Below are positions 25,464 through 33,598 of a DNA stretch of 37,600 bases, piece after piece. The notes beneath the pieces are model-generated. The model saw only the letters and a list, made by a program, of their open reading frames with translations, had not been told where the DNA came from and did not search any database. The translations under genes and the position numbers were made by a program. Source of the DNA: Methanocella sp. PtaU1.Bin125 (lineage in GTDB: Archaea > Halobacteriota > Methanocellia > Methanocellales > Methanocellaceae); the NCBI GenBank assembly GCA_002067315.1, contig MVRA01000186.1, positions 1 to 37,600 of the forward strand, read 5' to 3'. Numbering within the stretch: position 1 is the stretch's first letter; each line of letters starts with the position of its first letter.

Positions 25464-26020
25464 TGGTAAAGATCGCATGGGGCATAACCGGCTGCGGCGA
25501 CAAGATCGAGGAGATCGCCGCCACGATGATCGAGCTCAAGAGGCAGTACGACCTGAAAGTCGACATCTACGTCTCGAAAAGCGCGATGATGGTGCTGAAA
25601 TGGTACAAGCTCTGGGATAAGCTGAAGGACGAGTTCTACGAGCTCCGCCCGGAGGTGAACTCGAATTCGCCGTTCCTGGTCGGCAAGCTCCAGACCGGGC
25701 ATTACGACATGTTCATCGTCGCCCCGGTGACCGCGAACTCGGCGGCCAAGATCGCTTACGGCATATCGGACACGCTCATGACGAACGCCGTCTCCCAGGG
25801 CGCCAAGGCCAACGTGCCCATCTACCTGTTCCCGCCCGACAACAAGCCCGGCGAGCTGGAGACCATCCTGCCCGGCGGCAAGAAGCTCACCCTGTACATC
25901 CGGGACGTCGACGTGGAGAACGTGGATAAAATCAGGAAGATGAAGAGCATCACCGTGCTGGACAGCGTACAGGACATCCGCCGGGTCGTCGAGGACTACG
26001 TGAAGACGCACCCGCAGTAG
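25463..26020 (+). CDS. afpA: archaeoflavoprotein AfpA
   Basis: A 185-residue flavoprotein of the archaeal AfpA family (flavoprotein/decarboxylase-like fold). MVKIAWGITGCGDKIEEIAATM begins the FMN-binding Rossmann-like fold, and YDMFIVAPVTANSAAKIAYGISDTLMTNAVSQ is the signature block. The archaeal AfpA is reduced by ferredoxin and can pass electrons to a partner flavoprotein. The overlapping Isf gene upstream is the natural partner, so the pair likely forms a short ferredoxin-to-acceptor electron chain, perhaps for oxidative stress defence. Confidence 0.93.
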   Translation: MVKIAWGITGCGDKIEEIAATMIELKRQYDLKVDIYVSKSAMMVLKWYKLWDKLKDEFYELRPEVNSNSPFLVGKLQTGHYDMFIVAPVTANSAAKIAYGISDTLMTNAVSQGAKANVPIYLFPPDNKPGELETILPGGKKLTLYIRDVDVENVDKIRKMKSITVLDSVQDIRRVVEDYVKTHPQ

Positions 26021-26476
26021 ACTATGGTGGAATCGTAGACAACAGTCATCCGTGAAAAGTTGTATACGCATACAAGGTATCTGACACAGAGTTCACAGAG
26101 TTCACAGGGTACACAGAGTGTGTTTGAAGAACAGGCCACCGTAGCCTCTTCAGATCAAGACTTCGCATACTCCGTGTCCCATGGAATTTTCAGGTTTTTA
26201 TCTGATAACCGCTGTACTGATCGTCCTTGGCGCTCTTGGCTACCTGGCGTTCTTGGCGAGCGTGACAGGAGTCGCATAGCCTTTACCACAACAGCGACGC
26301 AGGCTCTGTTATGTCAACACGACTACTGTCACGAGCGCCAGGAGCGCCAGGTAGCCAAGAGCGCCAGGTAGCCAAGAGCGCCAAGACGATTATAAAAAAC
26401 CGCATAATCTTTTTTCTGTAGTATAGATTTGAATAACCATTATCTATATCATTTTCTGATGCTTTCTCTGATCAGC
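26021..26476. repeat. repeat-rich intergenic region with large inverted repeat
   Basis: No convincing gene. 26086-26121 has four 9-base tandem units of the ACAGAGTTC type. The CTTGGCG/CTTGGCT element at 26220-26274 is repeated in inverted orientation at 26320-26390, and the right arm has an extra 17-base tandem duplication (AGCGCCAGGTAGCCAAG). A third copy, in the direct orientation, is at 28251-28307. AT-rich 26391-26460 probably contains the promoter of the next gene. Confidence 0.8.
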
Positions 26477-27169
26477 ATGCGCGCCGACTTTAAAGACATC
26501 AAAGCGATCGTCGTCGATATCGACGGGACATTGACGGACATGAAACGCCTGATCAGCCTGGAAGCCGTACAGGAGATGCGCCGGATGCCGATCCCCGTCA
26601 TATTGTCGAGCGGCAACGTGGTCTGCTTCGTCCGCGCGGCCGCCAAGCTGCTGGGCGCCAGCGACCTGATGATCGGCGAGAACGGCGGCGTGGTGCAGGC
26701 AGGGTTCGACGCGAAGCCATTCGTGCTCGCCGATATTGAGCAGTGCCGCCGGGCCCGGGACGTGCTCCTAAAAGAGTTCCCGGGCCTGGAGCCGCTGGAC
26801 GAGACCTACCGGAAATCAGAACTCGCCTTCCGCCGGAACATCGACGTCGGCCGGGCCCGGCAGGTGGTGGCGGAGAGCTACCCGGAGCTGGAGATCGTCG
26901 ACACGAAGTTCGCGCTGCACCTGAAGCACCGGAATGTAAACAAAGCCACCGGCATGCTGAAGCTCGCTGCTGTCATGGGCATCGGGCCGGAAAACTTCGC
27001 CGCCATGGGCGACTCCGCGAACGACCTGCACATGCTCAAGGCGGCAGGCATCGGCATCGCCGTGGGCAACGCCGGGCCCGAGGTCAAGGCCGCCGCCGAC
27101 TACGTGACTAAGGCCAGCTACGGCGAAGGCGCCGCCGAAGGCTTCGCCTGGCTGCGCCGCCAGCTATGA
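26477..27169 (+). CDS. HAD-superfamily phosphatase, archaeal phosphoglycolate phosphatase/SPP-like
   Basis: A 230-residue Cof-type HAD phosphatase. Motif I is IVVDIDGTLTD near the N-terminus (nucleophile and acid Asp), motif II lies in VILSSGNVV, motif III Lys is in NKATGMLKL, and motif IV is AAMGDSANDLHML. The C2 cap domain and a total length of about 225-230 match the archaeal phosphoglycolate phosphatase family (TIGR01487 type). The likely reaction is hydrolysis of 2-phosphoglycolate or a sugar phosphate. ATG 26477 is chosen because family members start a few residues before FKAIVVDIDGT. Longer starts at ATG 26459 or TTG 26429 cannot be excluded. Confidence 0.88.
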   Translation: MRADFKDIKAIVVDIDGTLTDMKRLISLEAVQEMRRMPIPVILSSGNVVCFVRAAAKLLGASDLMIGENGGVVQAGFDAKPFVLADIEQCRRARDVLLKEFPGLEPLDETYRKSELAFRRNIDVGRARQVVAESYPELEIVDTKFALHLKHRNVNKATGMLKLAAVMGIGPENFAAMGDSANDLHMLKAAGIGIAVGNAGPEVKAAADYVTKASYGEGAAEGFAWLRRQL

Positions 27170-27492
27170 GCTGCCCCATTCTGTTTAACAGGGTATGCGT
27201 AGCGGAACGCCCTGAATGGTTAAAGGCCGCAGAGACCGCAGAGGAGCGTGCTACGCACGCTGCAGAGCGCAGAGACCGCAGTTTCCTTTTTTGACAGGGC
27301 AAGTGGAAATCTAAATAATAACTGCGGTCTCTGCGGCCTTAACTGTGCTGCCGTTCCTTCACGCTTAGCATGACCACAGCCCGATTTTCATTATCTTATA
27401 CCTGACCAGGACCACGGTCATCCGCCGACTCTCTGCGGTCTCTGCGGTCTCTGCGGCCTTTTATTGTTCCGAGTGTACGATACGCATTCCGG
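27170..27492. repeat. intergenic region with CTCTGCGGTCTCTGCGG repeats
   Basis: AAAGGCCGCAGAGACCGCAG (27222-27241) recurs as CGCAGAGACCGCAGTTT at 27269-27284 and in the opposite orientation at 27320-27341 and 27430-27462. GCGTGC-tac-GCACGC (27246-27260) is a hairpin inside. 27378-27431 (GCCCGATTTTCAT ... CGGTCATCCGCCGACTC) is matched along its length by 28612-28668. No coding sequence is seen. Confidence 0.75.
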
Positions 27493-27996
27493 CTAATCCT
27501 CCTCTGTTATCGCCCGGTTATAGTCTACACGAATAACTGCGATCGCATTCTCGTTCCTTAGCGTGCTGTAGCCCGGGGCCGAGACCTCCATGGTCATGTA
27601 GCCTGAGTTCTGGTTGGAGTTCAGGTTCACGTTGTTGGTCTTCGAGAGGTATGCTATGCCATACCGATCTGTGACGTCGCTGCCGGCGCCCGAGAGGCCG
27701 TGCACGATCACGCTGGCGCCTTCGATGGCATCGCCATTTGCGTCAACCACCTTCACCCGGCACGTCCAGTTGTGCTCCACCGGTCCGAAGCCCGCTTTGG
27801 GAATCATGAGCATGTTACCGTCCTTGCCGCCGACCTCGTAGACAGTGGCGCTGAGTGTCTTTTGTGGCTTGAACCCGTTCAGCGCCGCCACCATCGCCGC
27901 CAGCGCGATCACGCCCACGACCAGGACTACGATGAGCCTGACCGGCAGGCCCTCCACCGCATCGTCATTCTTCCGGAAACTTTTATCGCCTTTCAT
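27493..27996 (-). CDS. pilin-like protein with Ig-like/CarboxypepD-regulatory domain
   Basis: A 167-residue secreted or surface protein. After a charged leader (MKGDKSFRKNDDAVEGLPVR) comes one hydrophobic helix (LIVVLVVGVIALAAMVAAL, about 20-39), followed by an extracellular part whose RVKVVDANGDAIEGASVIVH and DVTDRYGIAYLS strands look like a Cna-B/carboxypeptidase-regulatory Ig-like fold. The N-terminal layout, with a short charged leader directly before a single helix, is that of type IV pilin-like proteins and resembles the start of the protein at 36717 (DRAADTIPIALV). The open frame extends 20 codons upstream, but the ATG at 27996 has a GTGATG site in front. It lies near the TadA/TadC pair and on the same strand, inside repeats. 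Confidence 0.72.
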   Translation of the reverse strand: MKGDKSFRKNDDAVEGLPVRLIVVLVVGVIALAAMVAALNGFKPQKTLSATVYEVGGKDGNMLMIPKAGFGPVEHNWTCRVKVVDANGDAIEGASVIVHGLSGAGSDVTDRYGIAYLSKTNNVNLNSNQNSGYMTMEVSAPGYSTLRNENAIAVIRVDYNRAITEED

Positions 27997-28250
27997 AAGC
28001 ATCACTTTCATTTTGGTGTAAATAAGTAAGCGCTTATTGTATTTATAAATTTTCATTTAGATGCAAATAACGCTGATGTGATTGATTTATTACTGAAGCG
28101 TAGATGCCAGTTGGGCCAGGAGCGCCAGCGTAGACACTATAGATGTATGGACGCCAAGAGGGCCAGGCACGCCAGGATAGATGCCGCCAGGACGCCAGGA
28201 CGCCAAGTTTTGTTCATAAAAAGGCAATTCTCTCCATAATTTCCCAAAAA

Positions 28251-28307
28251 ATCCTTGGCGCTCTTGGCTACCTGGCGCTCCTGGCGAGCGTGACAGTAGT
28301 CGCATAG
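28251..28307 (+). repeat. third copy of the dispersed CTTGGCG element
   Basis: TCCTTGGCGCTCTTGGCTAC and the following CTGGCG...GAGCGTGACAG-AGTCGCATAG match 26222-26279 with few differences over more than 50 bases. In the opposite orientation the same unit is at 26320-26390. Confidence 0.85.
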
Positions 28308-28340
28308 CATGAACAAGGCCCAATTTTCATCAGCCTTCTC

Positions 28341-28462
28341 ATGAAACGCTGATGTGCCTGCTGCACAGGCATATACGATGAAAATCCTGAAAGTCTTTAG
28401 TATGAAAAACGTTCAGAATTTTCATTGTATATGCCTGTGCATCAGGCACATTAGCGTTTCAT
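28341..28462. repeat. long inverted repeat, 51-bp arms with 20-bp loop
   Basis: 28341-28391 is the reverse complement of 28412-28462 at 47 of 51 positions. Each arm itself contains the smaller palindrome TGCCTG...CAGGCA. Two of the four mismatches become G-U pairs in plus-strand RNA. There are no transposase fragments and no terminal direct duplications that I can establish. It may be a MITE-like element or a very stable RNA hairpin. Confidence 0.9.
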
Positions 28463-28760
28463 ACGAAAAATGTGTTCATGCCGATCAGGCCTGCGACGTC
28501 GAAGCCTGTGCGCTGGCTTTCGTCGCATTCCCGCCTATCGACGGAGGCTGCGAACTGCCCGCCCTCCCGCCCATGGCGCACACGCGCGCGACAGGTCTAC
28601 TAACGATTTACCGGCCCTGGTTTTCATCATAAATACCTGACTAAAAACCCCGGTCATCCCCCGACTCACATATAAATGTCCATTTTCATCTACGAGTCCT
28701 GGCGGCATCTACTCCGGCGGTCTTAGCATCCCTGACGCTCTTAGCTTCCCTGGCGACTTC

Positions 28761-30650
28761 TCACATCATGCCGCTGAATACCGTCGTAGACACCGCGGTC
28801 GTGACGCTGAACACGGCAACGGCAACCGGCAGCGTCCGGCCCACGCTGTACATGAACTCCTGCACGTCGTCGCCGTGCTCGATGCCGTCCACGAAGCGGA
28901 GCAGGATGATTACGAGCAGGATGACGTAGACGCCGACGATGAGGGTGAATTCCGCAGTGGAAACGGTGGGGGCGGTGAACTGGGGTACCATGGGAAAATA
29001 GGGCCTCGCGCTCTCCGGGAGGCCCCGCATGTCCGCCGCCGTTTTGGCTACGATCTCGGCGACGGCCCCGGACAGCGCCAGCGTGACGCCGGCGATGAAG
29101 GGGGCGAAGACCACGCAGGTCATCTTGAGCATGCTCGTCATGGTATAGAGCATCTTTTTAATCTCCTCCTCGATCCCCTGTAGTTCCTTTAAGTGATCGG
29201 CGATCCGGATGATCGAGCCGCCGGCGACCTCGCCGCTCATGGCCGATGTCTCGATGAGCATACTGATGGTGGCCCGGATCCGGTCCGAGTACACGTCCGC
29301 GAAGGCGCCGTAGCCCGGGTCGAGCACCGCGTCCCGCAGCGTCGATCGCAGGCAGCTGATGTTGAACGCGGCCCTGGCATAGGCCCTGCCAATGGCGGTG
29401 CCCGAGACCATGCGGGCGGTATAGGCGAACCCCTCCTCCGGCGGGCGCCCCTCGGACATGCGGCGGCCGAGGACGAACAGCGAGTCGGCGAACTCCGCCT
29501 CCATGGCCGTGATCACGTCCCTCGCCTTCTTGTACGGGAGGCAGGTGCAGTAGCAGTAGATCGCGATGGCCCCGGCGATGCCCCAGATGACGAAATCGGC
29601 CTGCTGGAAGGGCAATACGCCCGGCGGCAACGCCATGCCCAGCGCGCAAGTCCCGCCGCCTGCTCCTATCGCGATCACCGCCCAGGCCGGGCCGGGCAAC
29701 GCTGTTGGCATCCTCCGGTCGTCCGGTATGTCGGGCGGGGCGAAGGCCGCCGGCCGTTTCATCAGGATGGAGTGGGCGTAAAGCAGGGTGACCAGCGGGA
29801 AGAGCAGGTCGTACAGCAGGAACAGCTGTACTGAGTTGATCCTCAGGCCGACGACGGCGGCGGCCGGGAGCATGGCCACCAGCGCGAGCGGGACCATGAC
29901 GAAGATCGAGTAGAGGATGAGCGTCGGCGCGTGCAGGGTGGCCATGAACCCGCTCATCAGCGTCTTGGTCCCGGTGAGGACGACGTCCAGCGCCCGGTTC
30001 AACGCGATGGTGCGCATGGCCTCGTCCCGCTCGCAGGTGGAGCTTTTCACGATGAACATGGCCCGCTTGAAGTGGTCGCCGTACGCGCCGCACTGGTCGG
30101 CGAAGGCGGCCAGCGCCTCGTCCAGGCTGTCGTACGCGCGGATCTGCATGTCCCACATGAGCTTTCGCACGTCCCGGGCCAGCTGGCGCCTGGAGTTTTT
30201 GACGGTAAAGGCCAGCGCCCGCTCCATGTTGGGATTGAGCTTCATGGACATGACGATGTAGCTGACCACCTCAGGGACGTCGCCCAGCGAGTGAACCCGC
30301 ATGTATGCCGCGTGGCGCTTCGGGTATTCGCTGACGTACACGAAGGTCAGCATGGGCGCGGCGCCCGCGGCGACGACCAGCAGGACCATGGTGGCCTCGT
30401 CCAGCATGCCGGCCGCCAGCGCCGTGCCGCCCGCGGCCAGGACCAGCAGCGAAACCACGGCGGCGGACGCAATGGCGAGCGACAGTACCTCGACGGCCTC
30501 CATCTCCATCCCGGTAAAGCCGAGCGACGCGGTGAGGTCCCGGCTGTAATGCCTCCCGGCATAATTGTCCAGCCGCCGGCTGCCCGCGATCGCCGACAGG
30601 GCGCGGTGTGAGATACGGCCGGCGTGTACGTAGGCCCCTTCAACGCTCAC
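28761..30650 (-). CDS. TadC/FlaJ-like type II/IV secretion membrane protein with two T2SSF domains
   Basis: A 629-residue polytopic platform protein. Each half has a T2SSF unit flanked by helices: the first around residues 130-265 (DVPEVVSYIVMSMKLNPNME, then helices LHAPTLILYSIFVMVPLALVAML and QLFLLYDLLFPLVTLLYAHS), the second around 390-515 (EFADSLFVLGRRMSEGRPPEEGF, then MTCVVFAPFIAGVTLAL and later helices to the C-terminus). Such proteins anchor the assembly ATPase in archaeal type IV pilus-like systems. The GTG start has AAAGGGGGT in front, and the gene overlaps the 3' end of the ATPase gene by 11 bases, so the two are coupled. This size, with duplicated domains, is usual for archaeal TadC. 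Confidence 0.88.
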   Translation of the reverse strand: MSVEGAYVHAGRISHRALSAIAGSRRLDNYAGRHYSRDLTASLGFTGMEMEAVEVLSLAIASAAVVSLLVLAAGGTALAAGMLDEATMVLLVVAAGAAPMLTFVYVSEYPKRHAAYMRVHSLGDVPEVVSYIVMSMKLNPNMERALAFTVKNSRRQLARDVRKLMWDMQIRAYDSLDEALAAFADQCGAYGDHFKRAMFIVKSSTCERDEAMRTIALNRALDVVLTGTKTLMSGFMATLHAPTLILYSIFVMVPLALVAMLPAAAVVGLRINSVQLFLLYDLLFPLVTLLYAHSILMKRPAAFAPPDIPDDRRMPTALPGPAWAVIAIGAGGGTCALGMALPPGVLPFQQADFVIWGIAGAIAIYCYCTCLPYKKARDVITAMEAEFADSLFVLGRRMSEGRPPEEGFAYTARMVSGTAIGRAYARAAFNISCLRSTLRDAVLDPGYGAFADVYSDRIRATISMLIETSAMSGEVAGGSIIRIADHLKELQGIEEEIKKMLYTMTSMLKMTCVVFAPFIAGVTLALSGAVAEIVAKTAADMRGLPESARPYFPMVPQFTAPTVSTAEFTLIVGVYVILLVIILLRFVDGIEHGDDVQEFMYSVGRTLPVAVAVFSVTTAVSTTVFSGMM

Positions 30651-32871
30651 AGGAACCCCCTTTCAGCTCTCTGCTGAACCATTCCTCCCATGCCTGCAAG
30701 GCGCCGGCATAGTCCGGCCTGCCCCGGCCGTCGCATGCCACGCGAAACACGTTGATGCACCGGGCATAGCTTTCCACTTCCATGGCGGTGGGAAGTTGTC
30801 GTCCTGCATCCGCCACCGCCGCGATCATCCGGCCTCTCGCCGCGGCGGCGTTGTTAATCTCTTCGATGGAGAGCCCCCACCGCTTCGCGATGTTCTTGAG
30901 CGCTTCAGAGCGGCCGGTGTCGATGCGGTCGGTGGCCCGGAGCAGGTCGTACGAAGCGTCGTATGCCAGGAGGTCGTCGAACGCGCCCTCCGGGTCGTCG
31001 CCCCACTCGCCCTTCTCCACCTCGGCGATCTCGATGAGCCGCCGCTCCCGCTGGCTGCCCCCGCCCGGCCGGACGGTCGAGCAGACGACGACGACGTCAG
31101 TCGCCTTGAACGAGGCGGGCGGGACGCCGATGTCCTGCACCACGCGCTCTAAGACGTCGCGACAGGAGGCCCCGTGGATGGTGCCCATGACCGAGTTGCC
31201 CGACGCGCCCACGCGCATCGCCTCGTAGAGCGATTTCGCCTCGACGCCCCGCACCTCGCCGATGATCAGCGCCGACTCGCCCAGCCGCAGCGCGGCCCGC
31301 AGCGCGTCGGACGCCTGGAACTCCGCCTCTGAGCCGGACACCGCCGCCCGCGTCCCGATGCCCTGTACCTTCCAGCCGTGCCGCTGCATGTCCTCGACCG
31401 GCAGCTCCGGCGTGTCCTCGATGGCCAGAATCCGGTAGCTCTGGGGGATCTCCAGCATCAGCGCGCTGAGGAGCGAGGTCTTACCCGCGCCCCGGGTGCC
31501 CGTTATGAGCATAGAGGCGTGGCCGTCCACCAGTAGCGAGAGTAGCCCCGCGGCATACGGCGACAGCATCCTGTGGCTGACCAGCTGGGGCAGCGTCCAC
31601 GGCGTCTTCTTATGCCGCCGGAACGCATACGCCAGCCCCCGGGATAGCGGGCTGCCGATGACGGAGACGCGCGTGTGGAACTGGCCCAGGTCCATGTCCA
31701 GCACCGGGCTGGCCTCGGAGAACGGGCGCCCCGAGATGGCGCGCAGCCGGGAGATCATCGACTCCACGTCGCTCTCCGACAGGTACAGGTTGCTCGTGCA
31801 CTCCTCGCCGTCGACCACCACGTGGAGCGGCGTGGCGCCGACCGGGGCGTTCACGTAGGCGTCCTGTATGTGGGGGTCGGCCAGCACGTCTTCCATGATG
31901 CCCAGGCCGGACGTGTACTTGACGAACGTCATCGCCAGCCGTTCCAGCCGCCCTGTCTCCATCCGGATGCCGCGGGCGGCGGCCGCGCCCATGATGGAGC
32001 TCTTCGCGTGCCGGGCGAAAAAGGCCCGGGCGCCGTTCACGTCCAGGAACTCCTCGCCGTCCGGCCTCCGCCGCAGCAGCCGTTCCCGGGCCCCGACGAT
32101 CAGCGAAAGGTCCTCCCGGTCGATGGAGTATTCCCACGGCATGGCGAAGTACAGCTTTTCCGGGCTTTCCGGCAGGCCATAGATCGCCACGTGCATCGCC
32201 GGGCAGCCGTTGCCCGGCTCCACCTCGTAGGACCGCAGGAAGGCCGCCCCGGCCGGCGGCTGTCCGATCACCCGGGACCGGGAGAAGCGCGGCATGACAT
32301 ACGGGACCAGCGCACTGTAGTCGATGTCCCTCACCTTTGCGGCGGCTATGGCCATGTCGCCCGCCAGCGAGGCGAAACGCCGCTCGCAGTCCCGGCACCC
32401 GGGCCGGTTGCTGCCACTATAGCATTCCAGGAACAGCCGGTCGATGGCGTCGGCGGCTGTTTCATGGCCGGCCCGGGACAGCTCGACGACCGCCCCGATC
32501 TTCTCTTTCCGCCGGGCGTCGCATTTCCCGCACCCGAACTGCCGGAGCCCCGCCGCCCGCAGGCTCAGGTCGCTGCAGAACGATGCCAGTGCCCTCAGCC
32601 GGACAAGCGTGTCGCCACTATACTCGCGAACGAGGTCCCGCTCCAGCAGCAGCCTTTCGGCGTTGCCGTGATCGGCCAGCGCCCCGATCACACAGCGCCT
32701 GCATGTCGGGTCGGCCATGCTGGAGACGCCAGCGTCGCAGGCAACGCAGTCGATCGCGAGCTCGGTCCCGGCGACGCCCTGCCGGACCTTCAGCCTGTGC
32801 AGCGTCGCTGTCGGTCTCTTTTTAAAGAATGTCTCTTTGATACTGTTAGCGGTAAGGGCGAGATCATACAT
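30640..32871 (-). CDS. TadA/CpaF-like secretion ATPase with Cys-rich N-terminal extension
   Basis: A 743-residue type II/IV secretion ATPase that powers pilus assembly or secretion at the membrane. The C-terminal half has Walker A GTRGAGKT (458-465), ILAIEDTPELPVED, the Walker B region LIIGEVRGVEAKSLYEAMRVG, and the His box GTIHGAS; this is a VirB11/TadA core. The first 200 residues hold four CxxC pairs (CVAC 42-45, CRRC 57-60, CGKC 114-117, CRDC 159-162), likely two zinc-binding sites, in place of the usual N-terminal domain. ATG 32871 is preferred over an upstream TTG because GTGATG precedes it. The gene overlaps the TadC-like gene and is divergent from msrB. Confidence 0.9.
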   Translation of the reverse strand: MYDLALTANSIKETFFKKRPTATLHRLKVRQGVAGTELAIDCVACDAGVSSMADPTCRRCVIGALADHGNAERLLLERDLVREYSGDTLVRLRALASFCSDLSLRAAGLRQFGCGKCDARRKEKIGAVVELSRAGHETAADAIDRLFLECYSGSNRPGCRDCERRFASLAGDMAIAAAKVRDIDYSALVPYVMPRFSRSRVIGQPPAGAAFLRSYEVEPGNGCPAMHVAIYGLPESPEKLYFAMPWEYSIDREDLSLIVGARERLLRRRPDGEEFLDVNGARAFFARHAKSSIMGAAAARGIRMETGRLERLAMTFVKYTSGLGIMEDVLADPHIQDAYVNAPVGATPLHVVVDGEECTSNLYLSESDVESMISRLRAISGRPFSEASPVLDMDLGQFHTRVSVIGSPLSRGLAYAFRRHKKTPWTLPQLVSHRMLSPYAAGLLSLLVDGHASMLITGTRGAGKTSLLSALMLEIPQSYRILAIEDTPELPVEDMQRHGWKVQGIGTRAAVSGSEAEFQASDALRAALRLGESALIIGEVRGVEAKSLYEAMRVGASGNSVMGTIHGASCRDVLERVVQDIGVPPASFKATDVVVVCSTVRPGGGSQRERRLIEIAEVEKGEWGDDPEGAFDDLLAYDASYDLLRATDRIDTGRSEALKNIAKRWGLSIEEINNAAAARGRMIAAVADAGRQLPTAMEVESYARCINVFRVACDGRGRPDYAGALQAWEEWFSRELKGGSCER

Positions 32872-33037
32872 ATTTACATCACAATGCAAATTAGTCTCTA
32901 TGCTTCAATGGATAAATAACTTTAGCCTGTGCGCTGAGAAAGAAATGTCTCGCCATTGCTCCCTCGTTGCAGATCGATGAAAAAGATGCAAATGTAGATA
33001 CATGGCCTCGTTTGATCATCTATGAGGAGCAGGAATT
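32872..33037. promoter_or_regulatory. divergent promoter region between tadA-like gene and msrB
   Basis: AT-rich, with TATA-like GGATAAATAAC (about 32911-32921). ATGCAAAT occurs at both ends (about 32884 and 32987). No further gene. Confidence 0.4.
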
Positions 33038-33553
33038 ATGCAGGACGAACAGGCCAGAAACCGAAAGCCTTCTAAGGAGGAGTTGCGAGAGCGGCTGAAC
33101 CCCATGCAATATCACGTGACCCAGGAGCAGGGCACGGAGCCCCCGTTCCGCAACGAGTTCTGGGACGACCACCGGGAGGGCATCTACGTCGACGTCGTCT
33201 CGGGCGAGCCGCTGTTCAGCTCCCGGGACAAGTTCGACTCCGGCTGCGGGTGGCCCAGCTTTTCCCGGCCGATCCGGAAAGAGGAAGTCGTCGAGCGGCA
33301 GGACCGGAGCTACGGGATGGTCCGGACCGAGGTGCGCAGCAGGGAGGCGGACTCACACCTCGGCCACGTCTTCACGGACGGCCCCGGCCCGGAAGGGCTG
33401 CGGTACTGTATCAACTCGGCGGCGCTGCGGTTCATCCCCAAGGAGGACCTGGAAAAAGAGGGCTACGGCGAATATCAAAAGCTCTTCGAGGGCCCCGGGG
33501 CCGGCGAAAAGCAGAAATCCCCGTCCGGGCGGGAGAACTGCGATATTTGCTGA
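33038..33553 (+). CDS. msrB: peptide-methionine (R)-S-oxide reductase MsrB
   Basis: A 171-residue enzyme reducing methionine-R-sulfoxide in proteins. Motifs: [53 protein letters not shown] and [13 protein letters not shown], whose Cys is the catalytic residue. The two CxxC pairs of the zinc-containing MsrB type are missing (VSGEPLF and READSHLGH replace them), so this is the zinc-free form; GCGW and the C-terminal CDIC may supply resolving cysteines. AGGAG precedes the ATG. It begins a plus-strand group with DJ-1/PfpI and phosphoribosyltransferase genes, a likely protein and metabolite damage repair cluster. Confidence 0.96.
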   Translation: MQDEQARNRKPSKEELRERLNPMQYHVTQEQGTEPPFRNEFWDDHREGIYVDVVSGEPLFSSRDKFDSGCGWPSFSRPIRKEEVVERQDRSYGMVRTEVRSREADSHLGHVFTDGPGPEGLRYCINSAALRFIPKEDLEKEGYGEYQKLFEGPGAGEKQKSPSGRENCDIC

Positions 33554-33598
33554 AATCGTTCATATAGCTGCGCTCCGACGTTTCATCGGGAATGAGCT

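Larger units (their letters stand above)
27997..28760. other. repeat-filled intergenic region
   Basis: 28000-28080 is AT-rich, with TATA-like TTTATAAAT, the promoter of the pilin-like gene. 28100-28210 and 28695-28757 hold degenerate GCCAGGACGCCAAG-type repeats. 28251-28307 is a near copy of 26220-26274. 28341-28462 is a long inverted repeat and 28612-28668 a copy of 27378-27431 (separate entries). Reading frames across it are made of repeats and are not credible. Confidence 0.7.

Noticed and set aside
26060-26371. 103-codon frame across the repeats
   Set aside because: It is built from tandem and inverted repeats; no ribosome site.
28090-28323. 77-codon minus-strand frame
   Set aside because: Consists of the GCCAGGACGCCAAG repeats.
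28341-28462. Insertion sequence with transposase
   Set aside because: There is no transposase or fragment of one inside or next to the inverted repeat; only a MITE-like element remains possible.
28354-28632. 92-codon plus-strand frame over the long inverted repeat
   Set aside because: Both arms of the inverted repeat are translated; not credible as a protein.
26086-28757. CRISPR array
   Set aside because: The repeats are of mixed length and orientation without regular spacers, and no cas genes are nearby.
31675-32919. 414-codon plus-strand frame opposite the TadA-like gene
   Set aside because: Antisense to a gene with Walker motifs; no recognisable domain.
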